Shown: piece after piece, positions 16,083 to 26,315 of the stretch | How positions within the stretch are numbered: position 1 is the stretch's first letter | Layout: the number at the start of each line of letters is the position of its first letter | Origin: Peribolospora baueri | Lineage: Eukaryota; Basidiomycota; Peribolosporomycetes; Peribolosporales; Peribolosporaceae | DNA: 64,000 nt | Direction: 5' to 3' | Assembly: GCA_029717555.1 (NCBI GenBank) | Contig: JAMDHS010000060.1 | Coordinates: 1 to 64,000 of the forward strand | Position numbers and translations under genes: made by a program | The notes under the pieces: generated by a model | What the model saw: the letters and a program-made list of their open reading frames with translations, nothing else | Databases searched by the model: none | What the model was told of the DNA's origin: nothing

Positions 16083-16485
16083 TCCGCCTACTTCTGGCTG
16101 TCGCTCGTCGGATGTGCCCTTAAAAACTGAAGGTGAACGTCCTCCATCCAGTCGAATTCAAGGACGGCAGGAAGTTGAGAGAAACTGCGGTCAAGCACGT
16201 GACCTGGCCATGCTGCGGCATGCTCGACCTTGTTACAGTCAACCCTGTCTATAAGCATGCATGTTATTTTGCCCGAGGGCATATACTCTATGCATAGTTG
16301 CCCACAGTCGTTGCCACAGTCGATAGCGTCCATCAAGACATGAATTCCACTCGCCACGTAAACAAGTATGACAGCCACGATAGCGATACATTTGGTCAAG
16401 GAATCCTAAGCGATATCAGTGACCTCGTGCCGTGCCGTCGTAGCCGCAAACGGTTACGGGAAGCGCTCCTCCGCGGTGGGAAGTA
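16083..16485. promoter_or_regulatory. POL5 upstream region
   Basis: About 0.4 kb from the POL5 ATG to the TA target site of the foldback transposon. It should hold the POL5 promoter. No coding exon is supported. Confidence 0.4.
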
Positions 16486-16689
16486 CTACAGGGGGGCGGT
16501 GTCTATTATCTGTTGCAATGGCCACGGCAACGGGGTGACGGGGAAGGAGCGAGAGAGAGTCGAGTAAGTGGGAAGGGAGAGAGAGTCGATTAAGTTCGAG
16601 AGGGAAAGGAGAAGAGAGATACAAAGAGAAGGGACGTCGACGGGAAAGAGACAGCAGGGAAGCAAACCAAAAAAAACAACCTTTACAAT
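16486..16689 (+). repeat. Left arm of the foldback MITE
   Basis: A 204-bp terminal inverted repeat arm, from CTACAGG at the outer end to CCTTTACAAT at the inner end, pairing with 16829-17029. It is purine-rich (GAGAGAG, GGGAAAGAGAC) on this strand. Confidence 0.85.
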
Positions 16690-16828
16690 GGTGTCGAGGG
16701 CAAGACGGCGCATTCAGCTTTGCAAGATGCGCCTCGAGGCGACAAGGCGAAGGTGACCGGCCAGACGGTGAGAGTGCTGGCCCAGCAAAGGGAGAGGTGG
16801 TGGTGAGGGAGATCGGCTCGCTGTCTGG

Positions 16829-17029
16829 ATTGTAAAGGTTGTTTTTTGGTTTGCTTCCCTGCTGTCTCTTTCCCGTCGACGTCCCTTCTCTTTGTATCTC
16901 TCTTCTCCTTTCCCTCTCGAACTTAATCGACTCTCTCTCCCTTCCCACTTACTCGACTCTCTCTCGCTCCTTCCCTCTCACCCCGTTGCCGTCGCCATTG
17001 CAACAGAAAAGACACCGCCCCCCCTGTAG
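16829..17029 (-). repeat. Right arm of the foldback MITE
   Basis: A 201-bp arm, reverse complement of the left arm, from ATTGTAAAGG at the inner end to CCTGTAG at the outer end. The same short open frame (beginning MGRERESIKFERERRREI) can be read from both arms on opposite strands, which is how the repeat shows itself; that frame is not a gene. Confidence 0.85.
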
Positions 17030-17031
17030 TA

Positions 17032-18319
17032 ATAGCATTTAGAAAAGACACGGCGATGTCATGTTCCAGGCGGAATTGCCCTGTTTTGAAGGAGAAGGGA
17101 AAAGCGAACGGCAACAGCGAACGTCGACGTTCGCCGGCGAGTCGAAACAAGGAACGCACGAGTCGGGACTCGGTTGGCTCCTTGCCATCGCTGTTCGCTC
17201 TCCTCTCCTTCTCTCACCGCGACCACCACGCTGCAGTGCGCTCGCGACGCAGCCATATCCGGAAAGCGTCATGAGCACAGCTCCCTCCGCCATCCCCGCC
17301 GAGGCGTTGTCGACGCTCACCCCGCATACGTACGACGGCTCGCCGCCTTTCGGGCGAAATCGAGGTGGAACGAGTGAGTGGAGCGGTAGTTGAAGGGGGG
17401 GGAGGCCCCCTGACGAAGCATCTCCAAAAACCGTCAAGCGGCCGTCCTGGTCTTGCTCTTCGAAGCGCCCGCACATCCTACCGCCACCGCCGCGGACCAC
17501 CCGTGCTTTGCACCTTTGTTCGCACCCGGGACAGACGGCCTTGCCTGGCGGGAGGGTGGATAAAGAGGATGGGTGGTATAGGATCACAGCGGTGCGAACC
17601 AACGCGAGACATAGCATAGGTCGCGGCGCTGTGTCGCGTGATATGTGTTCTTTCGCTAGGGAACATCGCTGCTGATTTTCTTCTTCTTCTTCTTCTTCTT
17701 CTTCATTCTGCCCGCATTGCTTGGACGTCATCGTGTGCCATCCTTCATCGGATCGGGCTCAGAGGCGAGAGGGGGACGCCGACACCGATACTTGTCACTT
17801 TTTGTCAGGAGTGAAGGAAGACGTGCCGAACATGTCTAGAGTCCGACCTCCAAAAGAAAGAATTACGGAGCCGATGGCCATCTATTTATCTCTCCGAAGA
17901 GATCTGCCGACGCCCCCCCGTCCATTGTCTCTTGACGGGTTGGGGGTGGCGAAGGAAAGGATGAAAACAGAAAGGAACGGGAGCGGCCGGCCACGGGAGG
18001 AGAAAGAGAGAGAAGAAGAGACCGGGGCGAAAGGCGAAACATCCGTCCGTCCGTCTTTTGTGATTGATTATACGGGATTAAGGTTATTAAATGGTCGACA
18101 GCGTACGCGCGGCGGTATGGATCGGATGGCGGCGGGCGAAAGAAAGCGTCTAAGTAATGAAAGGGTGGATGAGCGAAAGGGGATCCGCCTGCCCGCCTGT
18201 CTGCCTGCCTCCTTGGGTGGAGGTTACGGCGTTGAAAGAGAAAAAAGAAAAAAAAGGACAGAGAGAGGAGGGAAAGAGATTCGGCGGCAAAGTGCGTTCG
18301 ATCGATTGCGATCCGCGTT
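17032..18319. other. Gene-poor stretch between the MITE and the SNG1-family gene
   Basis: About 1.3 kb. It contains a TTC microsatellite (about 17679-17705). Open frames up to 230 aa occur on both strands (17039-17731 minus, 17721-18362 plus), without motifs or plausible amino-acid composition. No gene is supported. Confidence 0.35.
17679..17705. repeat. TTC trinucleotide microsatellite
   Basis: About nine tandem TTC units in non-coding DNA. Confidence 0.7.
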
Positions 18320-20694
18320 TCACGCATTTCGCACCGCCTCCTCCTCCGCCTCCACCCTCTGATCCTCGTCCATCGGGCCCTCCGCCTTCTCGCCCTGCGC
18401 CATCGCCCTCCTCGCCTCATCGGCCTTCTTGTCGTCCCTCACGCGCTCCCACCATTGAGCGAGAGAGAGCGCGCACACGTCTACGGCCGTTAGGCCGATG
18501 AGGGCTCCGTAGTTGACGCCCAGTCGGTACGCGTGGCCGCGTGCGCCGTAGGCGATCGTTTTGAGCGCTTCCAGGTTGTGGTAGAATCCGGTCCAGTAGA
18601 ACAATCGGTAGAAGCGTTCCATCCTGCGGTGCGGACGCGGGGAGGGGAGGTGAGAGCGATAAGAAAGGCAAGGCAACAAAAGGTCGGTCAGCAAGGTGGA
18701 GCGGACGGCACCCGCTCGCTCAGTTTTAAAGTTTGACTTGGGGAAGGACTGAGCGTGTGACTCACAGAACTGGTGACAGCGGAAAAGAAATCAAAACAAA
18801 GAGAGATATGGGGGACAGGGCACCATCGGTCAGCAAGTCGGAGCGGATCATCTCTGAACGATGGACAAAGGAAGGAGACGCGAAAAAAAGACGCTCACGA
18901 ATGGGGAGGAAAGAGGAGGAGATGTTAGCGATGATCCAGAAGATGAGGAAGAAGGGGAAAAAAGCCGGGGTGAGGAGGGTGAGGGCCATTTCCAATGCCA
19001 AGCCGAGTGCCAAGAGGGTGAGGCTGTGGGAGAGAAAAGAAAAGAAAAGAAAAGAAAAAGGGAAGAGCGAGGATGAGCTCGGCCGCCCGGACCTCGCCCG
19101 ATGCCGGAGGCAGCGCCAAGCTCACTAATTCAAGGCCCACGTGGCGAGCCATCCGGCGTGTCCGAGGGCGTGGGTGAGGGGGATCTGGAAAGCGGAGATG
19201 ATGGTGGTGTACCAGAGGGACTACGAAGGGCAAAGGCGGAGGAGGAAAGAGGGTGAGACGGCGAATCATCCTTCCATCGCGGCTCGAGCCTGGCCCGCAG
19301 GACTGGACGAGCTCGGTCTCCTCTCACCATGAAGACGTAGGCGACGGCGGGAACGAGGAGCCGGAGTCCGATAAGGCTGGTCAACGTAAGCTTATCCTTG
19401 ATACCGGATTGGATTCGGCCGACGTTGTGGAAAATGACGAGGTGGAAGGTGAAGATGATGACTGTTGGTGTTGACGGGACGTGGGCAAGGAAGGAATTGA
19501 CGACGAGGAAGAAGAAGAAGGGAGTGAGACGGTGAGTTCACGTGTGAGATGGCGTTCTGTCCCACTCGGCCCACTCACCGTAGACCAAGCCAGCTTCCAT
19601 GGGCGCCTCAAAAGCCCAATCAGTAATGGGCCTAAGATCGTTGGTGTAATATCCGAACGCGGATCCGAGGGCCTGGGGCGCTTGCAAGGCGAGCTGGAGG
19701 GCGGTAGCGTTTTGAGAGGGGATGACTTCTCGGGTGAGGTAATCTTTCACTGCCGCTCTAGAGGCTTGTTGCAGGAGGGGGGCGAGACTTTGGTCGACCT
19801 GGGTAGGTAGCGAGGAAGGGAAGGTCGAGTCGGGTGAGCGGCGACCAAGGAGAGAAGAGAGCACGTGCGACTGCTCACCATAGGGAGCAAAAACCACAAG
19901 ACGACCTGGGGCGAGGACGGTGAGAGAGCGAGAACATGAGCGATACGATCTCGGGAAGGCATCCGCTGCGCACGGACCTGCTGCTCGCTCATGTTGCTCG
20001 CTCACTTGGAAGAATCGAGCGCTGGAGACGTAGACGGCCACGCTGCCGGTGGGATCGTAGGAGGTGTTTCCGGTCTGGAGCGCTTGCCTCCACGCCGAGG
20101 TAGCGTTTGGGTTGACTGTGGTCGAGGCAAGGATGCGTGAGCCAATGTCGTTTGTTATGGCCGACAGCCGAACAAACTCACTGACGATGGTCGCCCAACA
20201 CCGATCGTCTATGACTCTCTCGATGACATCGTCGATGCCGCGCTGGTAAAAGCTCGGGTCTTTAAACTCGTATCCCAACCTGATCTCTTGGGTCAACGTC
20301 TGCTTTAGGCCCTGCACGACCGTTGGCCCGACGAGTGCGGCTGCACCGGAGCCTCCGAGAGGACCGCCGGGGGGAGCAGAGTCAAAGTCGACAACGTCGA
20401 CGTTGATGCGCTTGAAGTAGACTTCGATGAGCCAGGTGGAGCCCCAGAAGAGGGGCAGACAGATCCAGAGAACGCAGGTGATCATGAGGAGGGCGATGAC
20501 CATTTTCTGGCACGACGACGGAGAAAAAGAAGGGGAATATCAGCCGACGCGAGACCGAGCGAGCGAGTGAGGGCCGAGGACGGGCCGGGGCGCACCTTGA
20601 ACATGCCCAAGACGTCGCCGCGAACGGCGGGATCCCAAACGCCGTATAGCCTCCTCCCTTGTCCTCGCTCGGCATCCGTCTCGCCTTTCTCCAT
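18320..20694 (-). CDS. SNG1-family (DUF3533) multipass membrane protein, copy 1
   Basis: Yeast Sng1 gives nitrosoguanidine resistance and affects plasma-membrane lipid asymmetry; fungal relatives share the DUF3533 domain. Exon 1 (MEKGETDAERGQGRRLYGVW ... LGMFK) is cytosolic. Exon 2 opens with membrane helix 1, MVIALLMITCVLWICLPLFW followed by GSTW, then a lumenal domain with VDVVDFDSAPPGG, GPTVVQGLKQTL, LGYEFKD, DRCWATIVS and AVYVSSARFFQ. The last third holds several membrane helices. The final exon reads FYRLFYWTGFYHNLEALK, then a helix with YGALIGLTAVDVCALSL, and a charged tail ending EEEAVRNA. About nine exons are needed. A paralogue lies at 36.3-39.3 kb on the other strand. Confidence 0.82.
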
Positions 20695-21851
20695 CGCGCC
20701 GGCGTCGGCTTTCGCTTTCGAAACAGGGGAAAGAGAAGGCGAGGTGGAGCGGGAGGGGGAGGGGATGGAGGGGAAGGGGAAGGGGAAGGGGAAGGAAGAA
20801 GGGAGAGTGTATATGTGCAGAGCGACGTGATCCGACGATCTCTATGTGTCTATGTGGAGGAGGAATCTATTTTTCTTTTTTTGTTGTGCTTGTGCTTGTC
20901 CTTATCCTTATACACCGGCGGTCGACCACTCACTCCAGCTCGACGTCGCCGTCCGCATTCATTCCTCGCCGAGGAGCGGAGCACCGTGACTGGGAGCTCG
21001 GGAGCCCGGGAATTCGGGAGTTCGGGCCCTGCCTCGGCCGGCCGATCGCGTTACTCGGCTTCTCAACACGCAGCTGAATCGAATTGAAACCGAGTCGCAG
21101 TCGACGGCAACGTCTCTCTCTCTCTCCATGTCTTCGTTCTGTGGTCATCGTTCACATCGGTCGCCAGGCAGGCAGGCAGGCGAGGCGACTGGGAAGGAAG
21201 GAAGGAAGAAGGAAGAAGGAAGAAGAAAGACGACGGCCGAGCCTAGCAAGCGCGAGTATGATCAACGATCGATCTGATCTGATCGTACTACGGCCGAACG
21301 ACGGACAGAGTGCTCTCGCTCGCCTTGCACGTTTCGGATGACGGGGATAACGAGGCCTCGTCTCGTCCAAGTCCATGTCCATGTCCATGTCCGTCCATCC
21401 TGCTGTCCAGAGCCGCACCCCACCCTCTCTCATATGCCCTGCCACATACGTACGTCCCCCAGCCAAGGAAAGGAGCCCAGCACCGAGTGGCATGCAACTC
21501 GAAGGGAGAAAGAAAGGCTTGCTTGCATGGTTGCTGAGCAACGTTCATACTCCGGAAAGGCAAAGGGAGGAGGGGGAAGAAGGGGCAGAGACGACACCAC
21601 CTCGGCGAGCGTCTTCTTGCCTGCTACCTGGCTGGGTGGGGCATGCGATCATCTTCTCTCTTCTCGCCGTCGATGACGATGGTTCTCGTCCCAAGTCTCC
21701 TCTCTCCGCTTCCACCGTCGTCGATCACACCCCAGTCCGCAGTGACGACACGACGCCCGCCGTTTCGGTCTCCATCACACATCCCATATACATAATCATC
21801 TCCTCGACGGACTCCCTTCCTAACTAACCACCGCCCATTCCCGAGCCAGTC
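20695..21851. promoter_or_regulatory. Long divergent promoter, SNG1-family gene / amine oxidase
   Basis: A 1.16-kb spacer, long for this window. It contains purine tracts (GGGGAA units near 20765-20800), GGCA and GGAA repeats (21165-21230) and TCCATG repeats (21372-21396). No coding exon is supported; open frames on both strands lack motifs. Confidence 0.4.
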
Positions 21852-24175
21852 ATGGCATCCTCCCCCACAAAGTACGACGTAATCGTCACGGGCGGGGGCG
21901 TAGCCGGCCTCAATGCCGCCCGCATCATCGCCGAGAAGGCCTTCAAAAAGCCTGACACCGAGGCCGCCGCCGCCGCCGCCGCAAGCCGTCCTCGTCCTCG
22001 GGTGCTCTTGCTCGAGGCGGATGATAGGCTGGGCGGGAGAGTACATACTTTGTTCAAGGGAGAGAAGGGCTTGCCCTGCAACGTCGACGTAGGAGCGAGG
22101 TGAGAGAGCACGGGGCCCGAGTCGGGAGAGGACGCCGCCTCACCCCCACCCACATATCCCCTGTTCAGCTTCATCCACGGCGTCTTGAACAACCCCCTAA
22201 GCGCGCTCGCCTCCCAGCTCCACCTCCGTCTCTACGACTCCTTCCCCCCAGAGATGCGTCTCTGCCTCCCGCATCAAAAGGGCGTCGTCGACGCTTCTCT
22301 AGCCGAAAAAATCGAGTTTGTCGTCTTTGCAGCCCTCTTTCAGACGTCTAGGGACGTGGCCCAGAGGGGACCGAGGGTGCCTAGGCCAGAGGAGAACCTT
22401 TGGGATTCGGTCGTTAGGGACGACGACGGAGGAGTCGGGCTTTATGAAGGCCTCGACGGAGAGGACGAGAAGCAGCTCGCTAGGAGCTTGTGAGTATCGT
22501 CCGTGTGATCATATGGACGCGATTTTGGTGCACTGACTGACCCACGCGACGACCACGACCACGACCATAGGGCCATGTCCTTCAGCGGCTACACAGGCGC
22601 CGACCTCTCCGACGTGTCGTTCAAGTACTGGGGCTGGGAGAGGGAGTTCGAAGGCGGCGACGTGGAGATTATAGACGGTTATATACACGTCGTTCGCTGG
22701 CTTGAGCAGCGGTTGCGCTCCGCAGGTGGACAGATCAGGCTTGGAGAGATGGTTAAAGAATTGCGCTTGGTCGACGATGGTGAGCGAGCGGTGGCCTTGG
22801 ATACGGCACGCGGTCCCGTCTCGCTCTTAACGCCCACTCTCGTCCGTCTCTTTCCATCTCCTCCGCTCTCTCTCTTTCCATCTCCGTCGACTCGCCAGGA
22901 GACGCAGTGGAGGTGGTTACGCCCTCCGGCTCGTACCTCGCTTCGTACGTCATCAACACGTTCCCGCTAGGTAGGCACACGGTTTCGACTTGGGATGCTC
23001 CTGTCCCATCGCGCCTCTCTGTATCTCTCTTTCATGCGAGTGATCCGAGTGTCCATGTTGTCCGATGCCTGTCTCTCTCCTCGCGTCTCTCCCCCTCCCC
23101 TCATCAGGCGTACTCCAAAACAATCCCCCAAAATTCGACCCGCCTCTCCCCGTCCGACGCATCTCGGCCATCAAAAGGCTCGGTTTTGGCGTCCTGGACA
23201 AGCTCGTGCTCGTCTACTCGCGCGTTTGGTGGGACCCTTCGGTAGATTTTTGGGAGCTCCTTCCTCCCGTCCCGCCTCCTGCCGCTCCTTCTCGCTCCTC
23301 GTCGTCGTCGTCATCGTCGTCGTACTACGGTGTTGGAGGAGGATCGAGCGGGATGACACCACACGCCTCCGATCCTCGCTCAGAGCTCGATAAACGCCCG
23401 CTCATGGTCAAAAGCCTGACGCAGATGCAAAAAGGCTCTCCCGTCCTCGTCGTCTTCATGGGCGGCTCCACCGCCGATTTGGCCGAGCGGTGCCACGACA
23501 ACAACGACGACGACGAGGCGGTGGTGCAGTATGTGCTGGGTAGGATGGCCGACGGCATGCACGGTGACAACGACAACGGCGGTGGTCGGTCGACCGGAGG
23601 GCGCCCTCCCAAACCCATCGCGACGCACTTTACACGCTGGCGCGCCCATCCCTTCTCCTTCGGCTCTTACTCCTACATCCCCGCTTCCAAGCCCAACCGG
23701 AGCGGGAGCGATGAGTCGGAGTGCAGTCCGTTGGACATGGTCGAGCTCGGCAGGCCGCTTTGGGATGAGAGGTTAGGTTTCGCTGGCGAGGCTACGGATG
23801 AGAATCAGTGCGTTTCGTTCCCTTTCGCCTCTTCCCAGCTTTTTCCGACCTCACCCCCTTCCACGCGCGGCAGTCCAGCGTCTGACCCGCTTTCTTTATT
23901 TTCCTCCCTTCGCCCCGTCATCATCATCGCTCAGCTTCGCGTCCGTGCATGGGGTGAGGCTGACAAATTTCTCCACTCGGAGCCGCTGGTTCGTCCATTC
24001 ATCATACTCATCGCACGACGCTGGCCCTGGCCTTCTTCCCTTCCTCCATCTCGACTCGCCAGGCATACATCAGCGGAGAAAGAGAGGCGCTACGAGTGAA
24101 CGCGTTGCTCGATCTGGCCGACGAGCAGCGGGCAGACGAAGAAGGGCCGAGCACGTCGGCGCCGGCCAAGCTGTG
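21852..24175 (+). CDS. Flavin-containing amine oxidase (polyamine oxidase-like)
   Basis: FAD-dependent oxidase of the amine oxidase/LSD1 family. The Rossmann motif is at the N-terminus: DVIVTGGGVAGLNAARII, then LLLEADDRLGGRVHT with the ribose-binding Glu and the GGR motif. An alanine run interrupts this unit. The next exons give SFIHGVLNNPLSALASQLHL and SGYTGADLSDVSFKYWGWE. After them come EIIDGYIHVVRWLEQRL, VINTFPLG and AIKRLGFGVLDKLVLVYSRV with WWDPSVDFW, closely resembling the catalytic-lysine region of LSD1 and fungal polyamine oxidases. The last exon, HHASVHGAYLSGEREALR, is the C-terminal FAD-binding motif. The protein lacks a SWIRM domain and tower, so histone demethylation is unlikely. 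Low-complexity Ser and Asp/Asn inserts enlarge the middle. No clear signal peptide; substrate not determinable. Confidence 0.85.
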
Positions 24176-24369
24176 AACTCGACCGACTTGCGCGCGCGCG
24201 GCGTGTGCGGCTGAAATGAAAACGCACGCTTCCTTCGTTCGACGTTGACAGGCTTCCTCGGGTTCAATTCGAACCGAACCAGGACTAGAATACAGCAGAG
24301 GGACGAACGATCGATCGGGGAAGCCGAAAATGTCCACACAAAGGGGGAAAAAAATAAGTTTTTTTACGT

Positions 24370-26115
24370 TTACCCGGCCACGACCTTACGGATCTTGAGA
24401 CAGAGGTCGAGCAGCTGGAGTTCCTCGTCCCCGCCGTCGACGAGCCCCTTGTCCGCTTCGCCGAGGTAGATGGCCATGTTGGATTTTTGCACGGCTGTCA
24501 GGGTGGGATGGAGGACGATCAAGTCGTGGAGCTGATGGCGACGTTCGAGGGGGTTGTGTGATGGTGGCACGTCAGTCGACGTACAGAGCGATACGAGTTG
24601 GACCGACCCGCGCACGCACCTGAGACAAAAGCTGAGTGCTCGAGTACCCCATCAGGCTCACCGCCCTCACCGCGCCCTTCACCTTTGCGAACCCGCCCCT
24701 ATCGACCTGCATACTGTCGCCTTCGATGCCGCACGCTTCCGCCAGCTCCTGCACGACGTCATCAGGTACTACTCCGGCGATCTCGACGATGCTCCGTTTC
24801 GTCACCGGTGTCGGGGAGGGGCCGTGCGAATGCAGGCGAGAGGCCGATTGTAGGTATGTGATCGCTCGTCGCAGGTCGCCGTCCGAAGTGGCAATCAGCT
24901 GGTCCAAGACCTGATTCGAGCCCGAAATAGACGTTTCGCAGAAAGAGAAAAACCAAGGCGAAGTGAGCAAAGTCTGACGACGACAAGGTGGAGTGAGCAT
25001 GTTGCGCCGTCACTCTTGCACGCACGCCGTCTTCTGTTTGAACGTTCTCCTCTCGGCAAATCATTTCTAGTCTTGCTCTTGTATTCTCCACGTCTAAAGG
25101 CCGGAAGCGGAATTTGCTGCAACGAGATGCGAGTGGCTCGATGATCCTAGACGGAGGAGCATGCAAGTCAGCCCACGACTGCAAATTGTCTCGCAAGTGT
25201 CCTCTTTCTGAAAGGAATAGCAACGAACCTGGTGACGTAGTTGCAAACCAAGCAAAACCGCGTTATCCGGCTATATTGCTCCATGATGCGACGCAGCGCG
25301 CTCTGCGCATCATGCGTCATGCTGTCCGCCTCGTCGAGGATGATAATCTTGTACGGCGGACATGGGTAGCCGCTGGAAGGGACAGACGAGAGGCTAGCCG
25401 AGTCAGTGGGACGTGATAGAAATTCGAAATGGCAACATCGAAACTGACGACGTTGGCTGGGGCACCCGTTGTTCATCCACTTCATCCTCCCCGCCCCGTG
25501 GCAGCTAGCCTCAGAGCGCTGACGCCAGTTGCGATGCGTGACTATTCCACGAGAACTCGCCCGTGCTAGCCTACTCACACGCGCGCATTGCTGACGGCGA
25601 CCTTGGCAAAGTTTTTGATCTTCTCCCGCACCACAGAGATGCCGCGTTCATCGGAGGCGTTCAACTCGAGCACGCGCGATTTGATAAGCTCGGGGCTATG
25701 TGAAGGAGGTCCAAAGAGAAATATATACGGTACATCAGCTTTCTCAATCAGAAGGACATGGTCCACTTGGGGTTTAGCAGCATTCGACTCACCCAAAGAG
25801 CTGACGCGCCAGAGCTAGAATCGTCGACGTTTTGCCCGTGCCCGGCGGTCCGTAGAAGAGCATATGTGGTAGCTAAGAGCGCCGGGAGACATCAGACTCT
25901 TGGGCAATCAAATAATTGCCACGTAAGTATGAGTAGTGAGAGCCACCTACGTTGCTAGACTGCAGTGTCTTGCGAAGTACGGCGACGGTGTTCTCCTGAG
26001 CAGACACGTCGTCGATCGTCTTGGGGCGGTATTTCTCCACCCACACCTTCTTCGCCTCGCCCTCGTCGGTCCCTTTGGCCGCCTGTGCCGACCTACCTGC
26101 TTGAGGAAGAAACAT
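24370..26115 (-). CDS. RFC2: Replication factor C small subunit (yeast Rfc2 / human RFC4)
   Basis: AAA+ ATPase subunit of the clamp loader that places PCNA at primer ends. The only suitable ATG gives [11 protein letters not shown], then [20 protein letters not shown] (RFC box II). The Walker A exon reads [20 protein letters not shown]. Next come [20 protein letters not shown], the Walker B exon [20 protein letters not shown], sensor 1 region [10 protein letters not shown], and SRC motif [28 protein letters not shown] is sensor 2, followed by the collar domain ending [11 protein letters not shown]. The AQENT and [10 protein letters not shown] wording fits Rfc2/RFC4 better than the other small subunits. 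About seven introns. It is transcribed divergently from the CAF-1 gene. Confidence 0.95.
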
Positions 26116-26315
26116 GTTTGCCGCTTCTTGCCGCTTGTTAAGACTTCGGCGCTCGTCGTCCTCTCCCACGTCCAACGGTGTAGATGACCGCTTTGAAGAA
26201 CCGGCCGGCTCGAACTGGTTGCTAATGAGCGATCCGCAGCGACGCGACGCGTCACGCGTTAATTGTGTATGGGGCCCGCGTGAGTCTTGGAAGACGACCT
26301 CCACGACCCACAACC
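26116..26315. promoter_or_regulatory. Bidirectional promoter, RFC2 / CAF-1 large subunit
   Basis: Exactly 200 bp separate two divergent start codons of S-phase genes. The spacer holds two MluI cell-cycle boxes in near-tandem (separate entry). It is too short for two independent promoters, so shared control is likely. Confidence 0.6.
26247..26259. promoter_or_regulatory. Paired MluI cell-cycle boxes (MCB)
   Basis: Two perfect ACGCGT palindromes at 26247-26252 and 26254-26259, preceded by an overlapping ACGCGA at 26242-26247. In yeasts ACGCGT is bound by MBF (Mbp1/Swi6 or Cdc10/Res) and drives G1/S genes, including replication genes. The boxes lie about 57-70 bp from the CAF-1 ATG and 130-145 bp from the RFC2 ATG. 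Single ACGCGT sites occur elsewhere in the window by chance, but this is the only close pair noticed in a promoter. Confidence 0.6.

Larger units (their letters stand above)
16486..17029. mobile_element. Foldback MITE with TA target-site duplication
   Basis: A 544-bp element whose two ends are near-perfect inverted copies of about 200 bp around a 139-bp unpaired centre. The termini are CTACAGGGGGGCGGTGTC at the left and its complement (with one extra base in the G run) at the right. Each is flanked by TA (16484-16485 and 17030-17031). A TA duplication and a short TIR with no transposase frame fit a non-autonomous element mobilised by a Tc1/mariner-type transposase. Arm differences are few: small substitutions such as ATGGCCACGG versus ATGGCGACGG and length changes in A or G runs. 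The insertion therefore looks recent, or the arms are homogenised. It lies upstream of POL5 and downstream of the SNG1-family gene. Confidence 0.8.

Noticed and set aside
16568-16756. Arg/Glu-rich open frame repeated on both strands of the MITE
   Set aside because: It is the same inverted-repeat arm read twice, not a gene.
17039-17731. 230-codon minus-strand frame beside the MITE
   Set aside because: Cys- and Arg-rich without domain, overlaps a TTC microsatellite and an equal-quality frame on the other strand.
26116-26313. N-terminal extension of RFC2 into the spacer
   Set aside because: The open frame begins with TTG, not ATG, and the extra residues do not resemble any RFC subunit; MFLPQ at 26115 is the first ATG.
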